Positions 7,573 to 17,336 of a DNA stretch of 18,165 bases are shown here, piece by piece. This DNA comes from Parachlorella kessleri (taxonomy: Eukaryota; Chlorophyta; Trebouxiophyceae; Chlorellales; Chlorellaceae), in assembly GCA_001598975.1 (NCBI GenBank), contig BBXU01001480.1:1-18165 (forward strand), read 5' to 3'. Below the pieces are notes generated by a model, which was not told where the DNA came from, ran no database searches, and was given only the letters and a program-made list of their open reading frames with translations. The number at the start of each line of letters is the position of its first letter. Position 1 is the stretch's first letter. The position numbers and the translations under genes are program-made.

Positions 7573-10531
7573 CTAGTACCGTGGCTCCTCATCCTGCAAT
7601 GGCAGCGTCACGGCCACCTGGACCGTGGCGGCCGAGGGGGGGTCCACGGAGGTTGTGATGCTGGGGGGATCCAGGGAGTAAATGCGGACATTCTTGAACA
7701 GGAGGTAGGTGTCGTGCGGGGGTGCCCAGGTGGCGTCGTTGCCCCCAAAGAAGGTGCAGTAGTAGATGCTATCCACTTGGATGCCTGCAGGTGGGACGCT
7801 AAATCATAGTCATACACATTTTCATGCAGGTGGGAAAGGAGGGATTGTCCATCTGGATGCCTGCAGATGGGAAGGTTTAAAAGTGCTGATAAATACAAGT
7901 TATGCAGATGGGAAGGGAGGGGAAGGGAGGTTGGGTAGGTGGTAAGTGAGCTGCAGGCGCGTCACTCGACAGGCTTCCCCCGGCCCGATAACCAGGCAGG
8001 CTGGTCGTGAAGTGCAGGGTGGCTCAGGAGTGCAGGGCGACTGCCATCAAGTTGCACCTGGCAATGCCTGTGGAGAGACTCCACACCAAGCAAGCACCCA
8101 GAAGGGTTGGCAGATCCCCATGCAGGCATGCTCAGGGAATTTTGACAGGTGGTGAGGTACAATGCCAGGCATGACCTAGAGCATGCTGCAGGGGGGGCCG
8201 GCCTGGCGGAGAGCTCTTGCCACAATATGAGGGGACGATATGACATGCTGTGCATGTCCCCCGCCCAGCTGGCATTCCACAATCAGCCAGCAGTTATAGG
8301 GCTCTCACCTGGCTTGGTGCGGTAGTTGACCTGGTCATAGTAGAGTTTGCGCTTCCCGTTCAGCTTGACCTCCACAGAGCCGTTGGCCTGGCCCACGTCG
8401 TTCATGCGCACGGTCAGCGCCATGCGGTGCCAGCTGCCTGGAGTGAAGTAGAAGGAGCCCCTTGCCAGGGAGACCCCTGCAGGGGCAGCATTACTAGTCT
8501 AACATCATACCGCCACCTGACCATGCTGCCATGAGTCCCCCAAGTGGGCAGTGATACAACCATCAGCTGATCTGGGATGAGGTTGTAGAAGTGGCAGTGC
8601 AAAGTGTTCAAAGCCTCAACCCCTGGGGAACCCAGAAAACTTGTAGTGGGTGAACGTGGAGATATGCATCGCGGCCGGGTGGTCAACCACGCACAGTGGA
8701 AGACATCACAGCCGAGCTACTGGCTTTCCCGCTTCCCCACAGCTCACCCCGGCTGTGTAAGCCCAGCCCAGCCCAGTCCCACTCACCCCAGGCGTAGTTG
8801 CAGTCCGTGTACGGGGGCTGGTCACAGAAGTCGGCTCCCTGCTGCCCCTCCGGCACATACATGTACGCCTCCCCGGCGCCCTCCCGCCGCCACATCAGCC
8901 TGACAGACCAGCAGGAGATGGGGTCCGCCCCCCCTCCACACCCCCGGGGGCCACCACCCAGCCCCGGTAGCTTGCCGCCCCTGCAGAGGGCGGGGGAATA
9001 TGCAGGGAATATCTACGGATAATCAGCTGCCAGCCGTGGAGGGCACCCTGGCAGATCTGGAGCAAGAAGTAACTTTTGCAGGTGGCAAGGCTGCTACTGG
9101 CTGTGGAGGGTGGCGGGTGGGAAGGGAGGGATGCTGCCTCCCGCTGTCATGGTGGTAATAGGCTGGAGACCTGGCTGACGCTGCAGGGAGAAGCAGCAGT
9201 GCTCGGCGCATGACCTCCTCTCACATCCACTACAGTGAGCATCACGGGCTTCTGGCATTGTGAATGGGTATCAGTGACAACCGGGCGGGGAGGGGGGGGG
9301 GAGGGGGGGAGGTTTCAATGCATCTGAGGGGGGTGGACTGACACAAATCAATAATCTGGCCATTTTTACAAAACAAAACACATGCGCCCAGACCGGCCGT
9401 TCCTTTACTTGGTGCTCCAACTCACTTGTTGAATGGAAAGTCAGGTGGGAAGTAAACGTCATACTCCAAGGTTGCCCCATAGTACGCAATAGGGACGCCA
9501 TTGCCCATGGGGTAAGCGTACAGGAGCGTCCCTCCTGGGATGTCGCTGGATGTGGAGTAGCTGCCCTGCAAAGGCGTCATAACCTTACCAATGCTGTGGC
9601 ATTTGTACTTTTTACCACCCAGGGAAGGCTCACTGAAGGCAACCAGGCTGGACAGAGGACTGTTGGACCTCTGCCCGCAGACAGGAGAGCCACTCGGTCG
9701 CCATTGCAAAGTCTACCAGGCCCCAGCCCCCTGAACTCCTTCCTGACTTTCCCCCTCTCATGCCCACGTCATCCCCCATGACAGACCTGCACTACTGCGC
9801 TGCCCAACACAGGAGCGGGCACCCCAGTGCACCCCAAGACAGACAGACACACCTGTGGGAAGTCCACGTGCATCACTGGCTGCCGCGAGCTGGGGTTTGT
9901 AGGGTCCACTATGAACTGCCTGAGGCTGGCAGGCGGCCGGCTGCTGTACACAATGTACGGTGTGAAGTAGGAGAGGCCATACTTACGATCCATCCTGCAG
10001 ACAAGCAAGAAGGAGTGGAGGGTATTTGCATGACGATAGGTTGGCCATAGGTACCAGAAGGGTGGCCATTTGCTGACTATGAGGGCAGTCATGCACACCT
10101 CCCTGGTTTCAGGCTCTACAGGCAGAGTGTTGGATGGTGGAAGGCGTATTTGGAGTGCCAAAGCGGCAGGGTGATGTGGGTGGGGGGATCCAGCGCCAGC
10201 GAGACAAGGGATTACAAAGGGCAGCACTAGGACCATACCTGCCGCGCCAGACAGGAAACGGTTGTTGAGTGGCAGTCTCAAGCAGGCCGCGGTTGCCAAG
10301 GGTGCTGTTCTGCTGTGGCACGCTGCGCTGACTAGAGACGGCCAGCACTCCTGGGACTGTGCCACTGCTGCCAAGGTCTTCCAAGGCCAGCGTAGACCTC
10401 TGCTGCTGCACCATCGGCTGCAAGGTGTCGGGGCCTGTACGACCTGCCAGGACACTGACAGCTAACAACTGCATAAGGAGAGCTATCGTGGCTGCTGAGG
10501 GGGTTGAGGCCTGTGACCCCCATGGGGCCAT
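7573..10531 (-). CDS. Secreted polysaccharide lyase family 14 (PL14) protein, right copy
   Basis: Six exons on the minus strand: 10531-10239, 9994-9853, 9565-9426, 8980-8787, 8476-8309 and 7784-7573, 1149 nt, 382 residues. An in-frame TAG lies six bases before the ATG, fixing the start. Residues 12-29 are a hydrophobic signal sequence (ATIALLMQLLAVSVLA) with likely cleavage near residue 30, followed by a Gln/Ser-rich linker to about 90. The PL14 domain spans about 99-345 with K195, S217, R219, Y231 and Y233 in the catalytic positions. Exons 2 to 5 (142, 140, 194, 168 nt) match the left copy in length and phase; exon 1 is 18 nt longer and exon 6 18 nt shorter. It ends VTLPLQDEEPRY. Expected role: extracellular or secretory-pathway beta-elimination of a uronate polymer such as glucuronan, alginate or a wall polysaccharide. 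Family firm, substrate unknown. Confidence 0.9.
7772..7915 (-). repeat. Degenerate repeat duplicating the exon 6 acceptor of right PL14
   Basis: The true acceptor region 7772-7795 recurs at 7848-7872 with few changes, 76 bp away. The smaller word TGCAG(G/A)TGGGA starts at 7786, 7825, 7862 and 7903, so the whole is a decayed array of roughly 38-bp spacing. The copy at 7848-7872 keeps CTGCAG followed by codons for I-Q-M-D, against I-Q-V-D in the real exon, then reaches TAG at 7801-7799 after 19 codons. Confidence 0.7.
8495..8548. repeat. Dispersed ~54-bp repeat, copy 2
   Basis: Partner of 4911-4964. It lies in intron 4 of the right PL14 gene (8477-8786), a different intron from the one holding copy 1. 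Confidence 0.75.
9282..9312. repeat. G-rich tract in PL14 intron 3
   Basis: Long G runs on the plus strand in intron 3 of the right PL14 gene (8981-9425). The transcript is C-rich here, so any quadruplex would be on the non-template DNA relative to the plus strand, not in the mRNA. It may be unreliable in assembly. Confidence 0.7.
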
Positions 10532-11076
10532 CGACTAACAGAAGTTCTGGTGCTGCAGTAAGAGGCCGTCAACGATTGATAGGGAGAGCAAGCCTTACGA
10601 ACGCTTCCCTCGCCAACAGGCAGCCCTGTCGATCGCTGGGTCCAAGGCGCCCTCGGCGCTTCAAGGGCGCCAAGATGGCATCTAGCGAGCGCAACAACTT
10701 GGAGTCACAGAAAATGTTTATACATTGTAGTGTAAAACTAGTTCAGCACAGGTAAAGGGCCGCTAAGGTCAGTGGGTCCGATCTACCTCCCCATAACGAT
10801 GGGCAGCAAATGCCTCGCAGACTGATAGACATATGCTGATCGCACTGTGAAACTTGACACTTCCGAACGTACTACCGGGGGTAGTGTGGGTGAAACCCGA
10901 CCATACGCTGCCCAGCTTCGCGGGTGCGCGCGGAATGGCACCTACAGGCTCCCTTCAGGTCACGCGGTGCACTGATCAGCCACACCAAGATACCCATCTT
11001 ACCGTCTGTGTAGCGCGGCACCCTTGCTGCTACTTGTAAAGGGCGCTGACGTGTGCGTGATCAGGAACTTCAAGCC
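10532..11076. other. Divergent upstream region of PL14 and E3 ligase genes
   Basis: 545 bp separate the start of the right PL14 gene (minus) from the start of the ankyrin-RING gene (plus), so both promoters and 5' UTRs should be here. An inverted repeat GGCGCCCT (10646-10653) with AGGGCGCC (10664-10671) could form an 8-bp stem. I see no clear TATA box, tRNA or conserved ORF. Confidence 0.5.
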
Positions 11077-14000
11077 ATGGGACTGCACCTATCAGTCCCA
11101 CTGGCTTGCAGTAGCAGTCAGGGGAAGCTGCTATTGACTGCGGCCTCCTTGGGCCGACTTGTGGAAGTGAAAGAGGTGTGAGCTTGCTAGGAAGCACAAG
11201 CGGTCTCTGGCAGTGTCTCAGTATATGTAATACAGTTTTTAAACACTAGTTTGCTTGGCTACATGACTGTTTCTGCTCTCCGCGACCCGGTCTCGGCATG
11301 TTTTCAGCCACGGCCAGGAGTACAGCCTACATTGTTGATCCAATACAGGCAGCCAATTATTTCTCTTGCTGTCTGCCTGCAGATCTTGGAGGAGGAGCCT
11401 GGTTTGGTGTCTTACAGCAAGCCGCTTGTGGGCACCTCTGCCCTCCATGCAGCAGCAGGTAGGTTCCCGCTGCTGCAGTGCAAGCAAACTAGGTGCACTT
11501 CTTGTGGGCTATACCTGGTGCCTACAAGAGTGACGAGCGTGGATCTGAACTCCTGCAACCCCCTGCTTGCCCTCGGCGTGTATGTCATGCCTTCACCGGG
11601 CTGTCTGCACTGTATGTGATGCTTAGTCGCCTCGGGAGAGCAGTCAAGGAGCGGCATGCAGTTGTATTTTACATCTTGCCTGCTGTTGGCTGTGCACGCG
11701 CTTAGTTGCCTCTTGCATGGCTGCGACTGCTGCAGCCGCCGGCAGGGCGGATATACTCCAGGAGCTCCTCACAGCGCTGGATGCCGCCCTGCACAACAAG
11801 TCGGTCGCATCCGCAAGCCGTGCCAAGCGCAAGGTAGGGGACTAGAGCTGGGATTGTGCTGCACTGCGATACTTTATCCATGATGAGTTGGTGGAGATGT
11901 CATTCGCCTAGAAAGCGGGAATGCCAGTCAGCGCCGTCGGTAGAAGGACTGCTGGGCCGACGGGACTTGGTTTACTGCCGCTGGACCCTTGCCTGGGTCG
12001 CCTGGTTAGCCCCATTGTGAGCCAGACAAAGAACATGCCTCACTCTATGTTATCGTGTTGGACATGGTTGCGCTTGCCTTGTTATTACTGCTCTCAACAA
12101 GGTCAGGGCAGGTGTCATTCTGGGTGCAATGGCCCCCTATGCTTGCCTCCTTGTGGTACCCTGTGCTCAGAAACTCAGCCAAAGAAGGTGCAACTTGCCT
12201 ATGCAGGTCGTCAACCAGCGCAACCTGCATGGCCAGACGCCCCTCATGCTCGCCTGCAAGACCGGCGCCCCCGCCTGCGTGCGCGCCCTGCTGCGCGCTG
12301 GGGCAGACCCCACCCTCTTCGACAGCCTCTCCCAGAGCACGTGCCTGCACTATGCTGCGCGCTATGGTTGGCCAGATGTGGTGGACGAACTGCTGGGGGA
12401 CGGCAGCTGGGCGGTTAGCCCCGGGGATGGCCGGCGGGTGCACCTGAGGGAGGCGGTGCTGGTGGACTCACAGGGCAGCCACAAAGTGGGTGGAGGAAGG
12501 AGAGACGCATTGTGCGTGTGGGTGTGTGGTGCGTGCGTGTGCGTGTGTGTGTGTTTCTGGGGAGGGGGAGGGATGCACTTTGATGCTAGGTGACGGGTGG
12601 GTGGGTATTTGCGAGGGGCGGCGGCGGGTGCTCCCGGGGGAGGCGGTTCTATCGTGTGGCTACGGGGGTCCCCCGTGTGGGCCGGAGGAGGAAAAGGGAG
12701 ACGGGGGAGGCAGGGCAGGGCAGGTGGAATTCGTGGGGAAGGCAGCACAGGATGGAGCTGCTGTGGCTGCAGAGGCTACTGGCTGGCTGCCTGGCTGGCT
12801 GGCTGCAGTGATCGCCCCCTCAAGTCGGGTTAGGCACCCTCTCAGATCTCTTGACACGGTTCCATAGCCTGACATATGTTGCAGTATGTGGACGGGCGGG
12901 CGGCGCTGGGCCTGGCCCCGCTCCACTGGTCTGCTGCCCATGGGCACGTGGAGGTGACCCAGGCGCTGATAAAGTGGGGGGCCAATGTATCAGCCCGCTG
13001 CAACCTGTTCCTGGAGCAAGGCCAGGTAGGTGCTTTCTGAAGTGGTGGTGGCAATGGTTGTTATGGTGGTGGTGTTACGTGGCGTAGGTTCAGGGCCATT
13101 TGTGTCTGCCTACTGCAAGTATTGTTGAGGCAACACCAGAGGGGGGCCAGTGTGTCCCCCTAACACTGTTATTGTACCAGGGACAGGTTGGCTGACCGAG
13201 AATTGGTGGTTTGTGGTGCGAGACTGGTGCGTAGCGGCACTGTATAACAGAGTATGCTTCTCTGGGCTGCTATATGCATACCATATCCGGATTCTTATGC
13301 TAAGCGGGGAAGGGTGTTTGTGAGACAGGCAGGCAGGAGGGTTTGGCGGCTTCTATGTGAGCTGAGCGACATCATGTGCATTGCTCCTTGTGAAGGCAAC
13401 GCCAGTGTATGATGCAGGGGCCTTGGGTGCCCTCCTCCCCCACACAACCCTCCCCTTGGCCGCTACTAAGTGCGACTCGCTCCTTCTTAGGTTGGCCCTG
13501 ACTCATCTGACTAATTATTGCAGGGGCCGTGGGTGCCATACTCCACCCCGCTCCACCTGGCGGCCGCCAAGGGTGACTACCTCACCACGCTGGCTCTGCT
13601 GAGCGGGTGGGCGCAGCAGGCGCAGCAGCAGGGGCGCCACACCGGGCCCGACCCTAGGACAGTCCACGACTTCTGGGGTGAGCGGCTGTTCTCTTTTGCG
13701 CCTGGCTGCCCATTATGGGTTGTCTGTAGCTCCGTAGCTCCTTAGTGTGGATGGGTGTCAGGCCCTTGCAAGTTTGTGGTAGTAATGCTTGTGGTGGATT
13801 CGGAGGCAAGTGTTTGGGGGTGTGGGCGGAGTGACAAAGGGTCTCAGAACATCCATGAAGCGCCTGTGGGCTGTCACAACGGGGCACTCGTGGTACAAAG
13901 TTCAGAAGAGAAGAAGGGAGCTTCCTACCTGAGTAGATGGCAGCCTGGGAAAGTGTACCCCCAGCAGTACCAGGCCGGGGATGTAGCTCTGCCAGCTGCA

Positions 14001-15081
14001 TAGTTGTCTGTGTCGTTGGAGGTAGTCCCTACCCGTTATGGACTCTCCTGTTCACTGGCCATTTTGTACCCATATGTGTAGATCGGAGACCTGTGGATGT
14101 GGCGAGGACTGCCGGCCACATGGGCGTGCTGGTGCTACTGAGCCCGGCCACCTCCCTCGTACAGGTGTGTGTTGGTGCTTCCCTGGCAAGGCTTCTGGTG
14201 ATTGCTTGGCCTCGGGGGTGGACGTGAGACTGACTTTCAGGGATATGCTGGTGCTACCAAGTCCAGCCCCATGTCACGTTTGTATGACTATGCGGTCTCG
14301 TCCCGGGCCACCAGTCTTTCCTATGTGCCGTGACACCCGCATGGCCCCTCACCTTGGAACATGAGGGGAGGCAGGTTGCCTAGGCTGTGCCCAATGTCAT
14401 GGTGATAGCAGCATGCTGTTCGTCTCATCAGGTTGACCACCAATAAGTGCAAACGGCGGTGGCGCTCGTAACTGTTGAGTGTCCACTTTGGGCAGGGTTC
14501 ATGCTCACTCTTTTTCCAGGTGGCAGTTGTAAGGGTTTGCTCATGCGATTCGAGCTGTTTCCTTGGCTCTGCAGATTGTGGAGCCGCGCCATACCGTCCC
14601 CGCCCTGACGATGCTTGCCGCCAAAGCGCTGCGGCGGAAGCTCAGCAAAGACTTGGACACTATCCTGGCGGAGCAGGCACAGCAGGCCGGGCAGCGACAG
14701 CAGCAGGCGTGGCAGCAGGCCCAGCAGCAGCAGCAGGCGGGGCAGCAAGTGCAGCAAGCACAGCAGCAGCCCTCACGCTGCGCTTCGCTGACTCTCAGCG
14801 AGGCCCCAAGCTGCCAGCGCTGCCCGGTGTGCCTGGGGGAGGGATCCTCCCACGGCCCCTCCCGCCAAGCCAGCCGCGCCCTCCCCGAGGATGATGGCGA
14901 GCTCCACATGCAGGGCTGGCAGCTGGTCTCGGCCTCGGCCTGCGGCCACGCGCTGTGCCTGGCCTGCGCCAAGCAGCTGTGCCGCCAGCGGACCGGCAGG
15001 GTGGCAGTGAGGTGTCCCTGCTGCCGGGCGCTGGTGGAAGCTTGGGTGCCGGCAGCCTCCACGGTGCCTGTGAAGGCCTAG
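11077..15081 (+). CDS. Ankyrin-repeat RING-type E3 ubiquitin ligase, XB3/XBAT-like
   Basis: Eight exons: 11077-11175, 11383-11458, 11736-11833, 12207-12485, 12885-13025, 13524-13677, 14082-14164 and 14575-15081, 1437 nt, 478 residues, TAG at 15079. The short first exon (33 codons, context GCCATGG) aligns with the start of plant XB3/XBAT proteins: MG, then a Ser-rich stretch, then LLLTAASLGRLVEVKEILEE. Gly2 with Ser6 fits the N-myristoylation consensus, so membrane anchoring is likely. About six ankyrin repeats lie near residues 50-70, 97-126, 135-160, 193-220, 238-260 and 283-305 (for example TSALHAAAAAGRADILQELL). A Gln-rich linker covers about 344-376. The C-terminal C3HC4 RING has C393, C396, C433, H435, C438, C441, C457 and C460, with a long 36-residue first loop. 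Ankyrin repeats should bind substrate; the RING recruits an E2. Plant relatives act in immune and hormone signalling. The whole reading frame stays open across all junctions. Confidence 0.9.
12511..12555. repeat. TG-rich microsatellite in intron
   Basis: Interrupted (TG)n with GTGCG variants in intron 4 of the ankyrin-RING gene (12486-12884), just after the donor at 12486. The intron goes on with G-rich sequence and a CTGGCTGG array near 12778-12806. Confidence 0.75.
13413..13490 (+). repeat. Decayed duplicate of ankyrin exon 6 start
   Basis: TGCAGGGGCC followed by TGGGTGCC at 13413 onward repeats the acceptor and start of the real exon at 13524 (TGCAGGGGCC, then GTGGGTGCC). Weaker similarity continues over about 75 bases. 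The conceptual product starts GPWVP as in the real exon but loses the ankyrin pattern afterwards. It lies in intron 5 (13026-13523), so it is a decayed partial exon duplication. Confidence 0.6.
14674..14772 (+). repeat. CAG-rich tract encoding Gln/Ala-rich linker
   Basis: CAGCAGG and CAG units within the last exon of the ankyrin-RING gene encode a Gln-rich stretch with Ala and Gly between the ankyrin repeats and the RING. Such tracts vary in length between strains in volvocine algae. Confidence 0.8.
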
Positions 15082-15842
15082 GGAGGGGGGGGGAGAGGGG
15101 GAAAGGCGCGGGGCACCCAGCCCTTGACACAGCAGGAGCCTGGTTTGTATATAGCTGCACTAGCGGTCGGCGAGTGGCGTGGGTGCTGGCAGCCGCCGCG
15201 GCGCTCGGAAAGACCTGACTTTCAAGACGGGCATCGGACCCCTAAAACGAACCTGGAGAGCCCTTTCGGCCTTCCCGTCCTGGCTCGTGAGGGTGCCGTA
15301 GATGCATGCCGTAAATGTAGGCAGGCGAGGCGGTGCAAAGCTTGCAGCGAACAGATGCCAGAATTCGAGGGCCTGCCGCCCTTGCTGCTCGGAATTCCGT
15401 CAGGAGAGCGGTGTAGTATTCATCCTTTGTGTAGTATCTATTCTGACGAGGGCGGGGGGATTGAGGGGCGTTGAGAGTGGCAAGTGAGCTGGCAAGGTTT
15501 TGCCTTCGGTTTTGTGGTTTGACTTAAGTCAAGGCGTCTATGGCCCAAGTGGGGGTGTAGGGTAATGAATGCTGGTACGACGGTGCGGAACATAAAGAGA
15601 GGTGAAGAGAGGAGCGCTGTTGTTGTTGTTCTGCGTGTATCGTTGGCTGCCCTGCTCATGTGTGCTTTCCTTCCCTTGTGTCCTGTTACTGTTGCTGCGC
15701 TGTTCATGCATGCAAGGGGTTCTGATAAGGGGTTTTGTGCCACACATTCAGCAGAGCGGCAGAGCGTACTTTAAGCATACAGAATAAGGTAGAACCTCGG
15801 TTTTGTCCATCCTATGGTCGGTCTGATATGATGCGGCCTGAC

Positions 15843-15847
15843 TGTAA
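15843..15847 (+). terminator. Candidate TGTAA poly(A) signal of ankyrin-RING gene
   Basis: This is the first TGTAA I find downstream of the stop at 15081, implying a 3' UTR of about 770 nt. No hairpin like the one at 1953-1993 is seen beside it. Confidence 0.45.
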
Positions 15848-16040
15848 CATTCTTTTTGTGCTTGGGGACGGAGATTATGAGCTGGGACATGCATCCGCCT
15901 GGTTGTGTCTGCCCATCGCTACCCTGCTGTGCGTGTGCCGCCACCAGTTGTGTTTTTAGAGGTGAACTGCTTTGCATGTACAGACGCACACCCATGTGCG
16001 AGGCGTGCCCAAGGTGGCCAGTGCCACTACTTACTTGGGC

Positions 16041-16185
16041 TGCAATAGAGGGAAGTACTGGCCAGCCGTCAATGCCTGCCTTCATGTGTTTGGAACCGAA
16101 AAGATTATCGTTGCCTGCCGTTATGTTGATCTGGCATGACAGAACTTGTACCTGGGTAAGTCTTGCAATAGAGGGAATTACTGGC
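16041..16185. repeat. 22-bp direct repeat pair
   Basis: Copies at 16041-16062 and 16164-16185 differ at one position and lie 123 bp apart in the 3' region between two convergent genes. They could be the scar of a local duplication or termini of a small element; nothing decides between these. Confidence 0.6.
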
Positions 16186-16535
16186 TCAGAACTCAGGCAA
16201 GACTCAGGCTCCTTCTGCGTTCAGCCCAGTATCCCAGTACCTCCTCCCTGCTCGCATTACCTGCCACCCTCAATCGATAGCCTACTAAGTAGAAGCAGGC
16301 ACTCCAACGAAGCGCCACACATCGTAAATTTACTTTAAAGCTGACAGTGCAAAACAACAATGCGAGCATCTATTCCCGTATTTGAGTCACAATGGCCCCA
16401 TCTTGCTAACGTTCGAAGTGAGTCACCATAACCCAATACGCTCTTGAAGTCACGACCAAATCTCACTAGCTTTGTTGTTGTGCCTCTCGCGCCCTCAGCA
16501 GACACACTGGGCGCAAGACCCCTGTGGAGACTCCC

Positions 16536-17162
16536 TCACTCCCCCTGCCCGGGGTCCTCCCCAAAAGCCGCCAACAGCTGCCCTATGATCGCCTGCAGCG
16601 CCGGCGCGCTTGCCGCCACGGCTGCCCTCCCCGGTACTACCTGCCCCGCCTGCGCCTTCCCGCCATTCTGCTGCGCCTGCTGTGGGTCATCAAACACCGA
16701 CCGCCCTTCCTCCGCGGCTCGGCTGAGAGCTGGGTCTAGGGGTACGCGACCCAGGAAGGGGACCCCCATGTCTTGCGCCATCCGCTCGGCGCCGCCGCCT
16801 GCAAGAAAGAAGGCGTCCCATCGACGCACCCGCTGACATATGTGGACTGCTGTCACGCTGAAGGCTGGGCGCAATGGGATTCAGCTCTGCCACGGGCCTG
16901 CAGCTTAAACTCCCTCCCATTACAACACTCTTCGCCAGATATTTTGGCCTGGAAGCTCACCCAACCCACCAACTTACCACCCGCTCACTCTCACTGCAAG
17001 GCAGCCCTCCCGCCCCAAAACACTGGCAGCCGCGGCAGACGCATGCCACAGCCACGCACCTGATGCATGGAACACTTCAGTGACAGCAGAGACTGCGCCG
17101 GGCCCTGCAGCGACGCTTGTGCCGTTGGCAGCATCTGCCAGCTGGGCAACGTTGGCTGCCGC
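16536..17162 (-). CDS. NBP35: NBP35-type cytosolic Fe-S cluster assembly ATPase, C-terminal part
   Basis: Last two exons on the minus strand: 17162-17060 (103 nt) and 16798-16536 (263 nt, TGA at 16538). The junction is phase 1 and gives EVFHASGGGAERMAQDMG, then VPFLGRVPLDPALSRAAEEG and SVF. This is the hallmark C-terminal block of plant-type NBP35. The closing SAPALQAIIGQL also matches the family. NBP35 is a P-loop ATPase scaffold that assembles iron-sulfur clusters for cytosolic and nuclear proteins. Two low-complexity insertions look lineage-specific: an Ala-rich stretch just before EVFHAS, and a Gln/Gly/Ala-rich stretch between SVFDD and SAPAL. The P-loop and the N-terminal cysteines must lie upstream, beyond the window or behind the repeat-rich intron. 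The upper exon start at 17162 is the best acceptor (GGCCCGCAG), but the frame is open only a few codons further, so AG choices there are limited. Confidence 0.8.
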
Positions 17163-17336
17163 CTGCGGGCCAGACTGACTCTTGATTAGTCAAACTCGCT
17201 GCAGGTCCCCTCCTCTATGTAGCTATACGCCCCCCTACCCACTTGGAGGTTGTAGCAATGACAGACACAGACCAGCCCCAGGCAGTACCCCTGCGCTCTC
17301 CATTTGCTACCAACCAGACTCTTCCATCCCGCCATG

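Larger units (their letters stand above)
15082..16535. other. Non-coding stretch between convergent E3 ligase and NBP35 genes
   Basis: This holds the 3' UTRs of the ankyrin-RING gene (plus) and NBP35 (minus). The open frames here show no domain. A 22-bp near-identical direct repeat (TGCAATAGAGGGAA, one variable base, TACTGGC) occurs at 16041-16062 and 16164-16185. I found no minus-strand TGTAA below the NBP35 stop, so its poly(A) site is unassigned. Confidence 0.55.

Noticed and set aside
10675..10755. ATG at 10675 as start of the ankyrin-RING gene
   Set aside because: Its product shows no XB3-like similarity and it is not needed. The ATG at 11077 gives a 33-codon exon that aligns with the family N-terminus and joins in frame.
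12362..12748. Minus-strand open frame rich in Pro/His/Thr
   Set aside because: It is the antisense of ankyrin exon 4 and of the TG and G-rich intron repeats.
14541..15062. Long minus-strand open frame (173 codons), Cys-rich
   Set aside because: It is antisense to the last exon of the ankyrin-RING gene. The Cys-rich run is the reverse reading of CAG repeats, and it has no domain.
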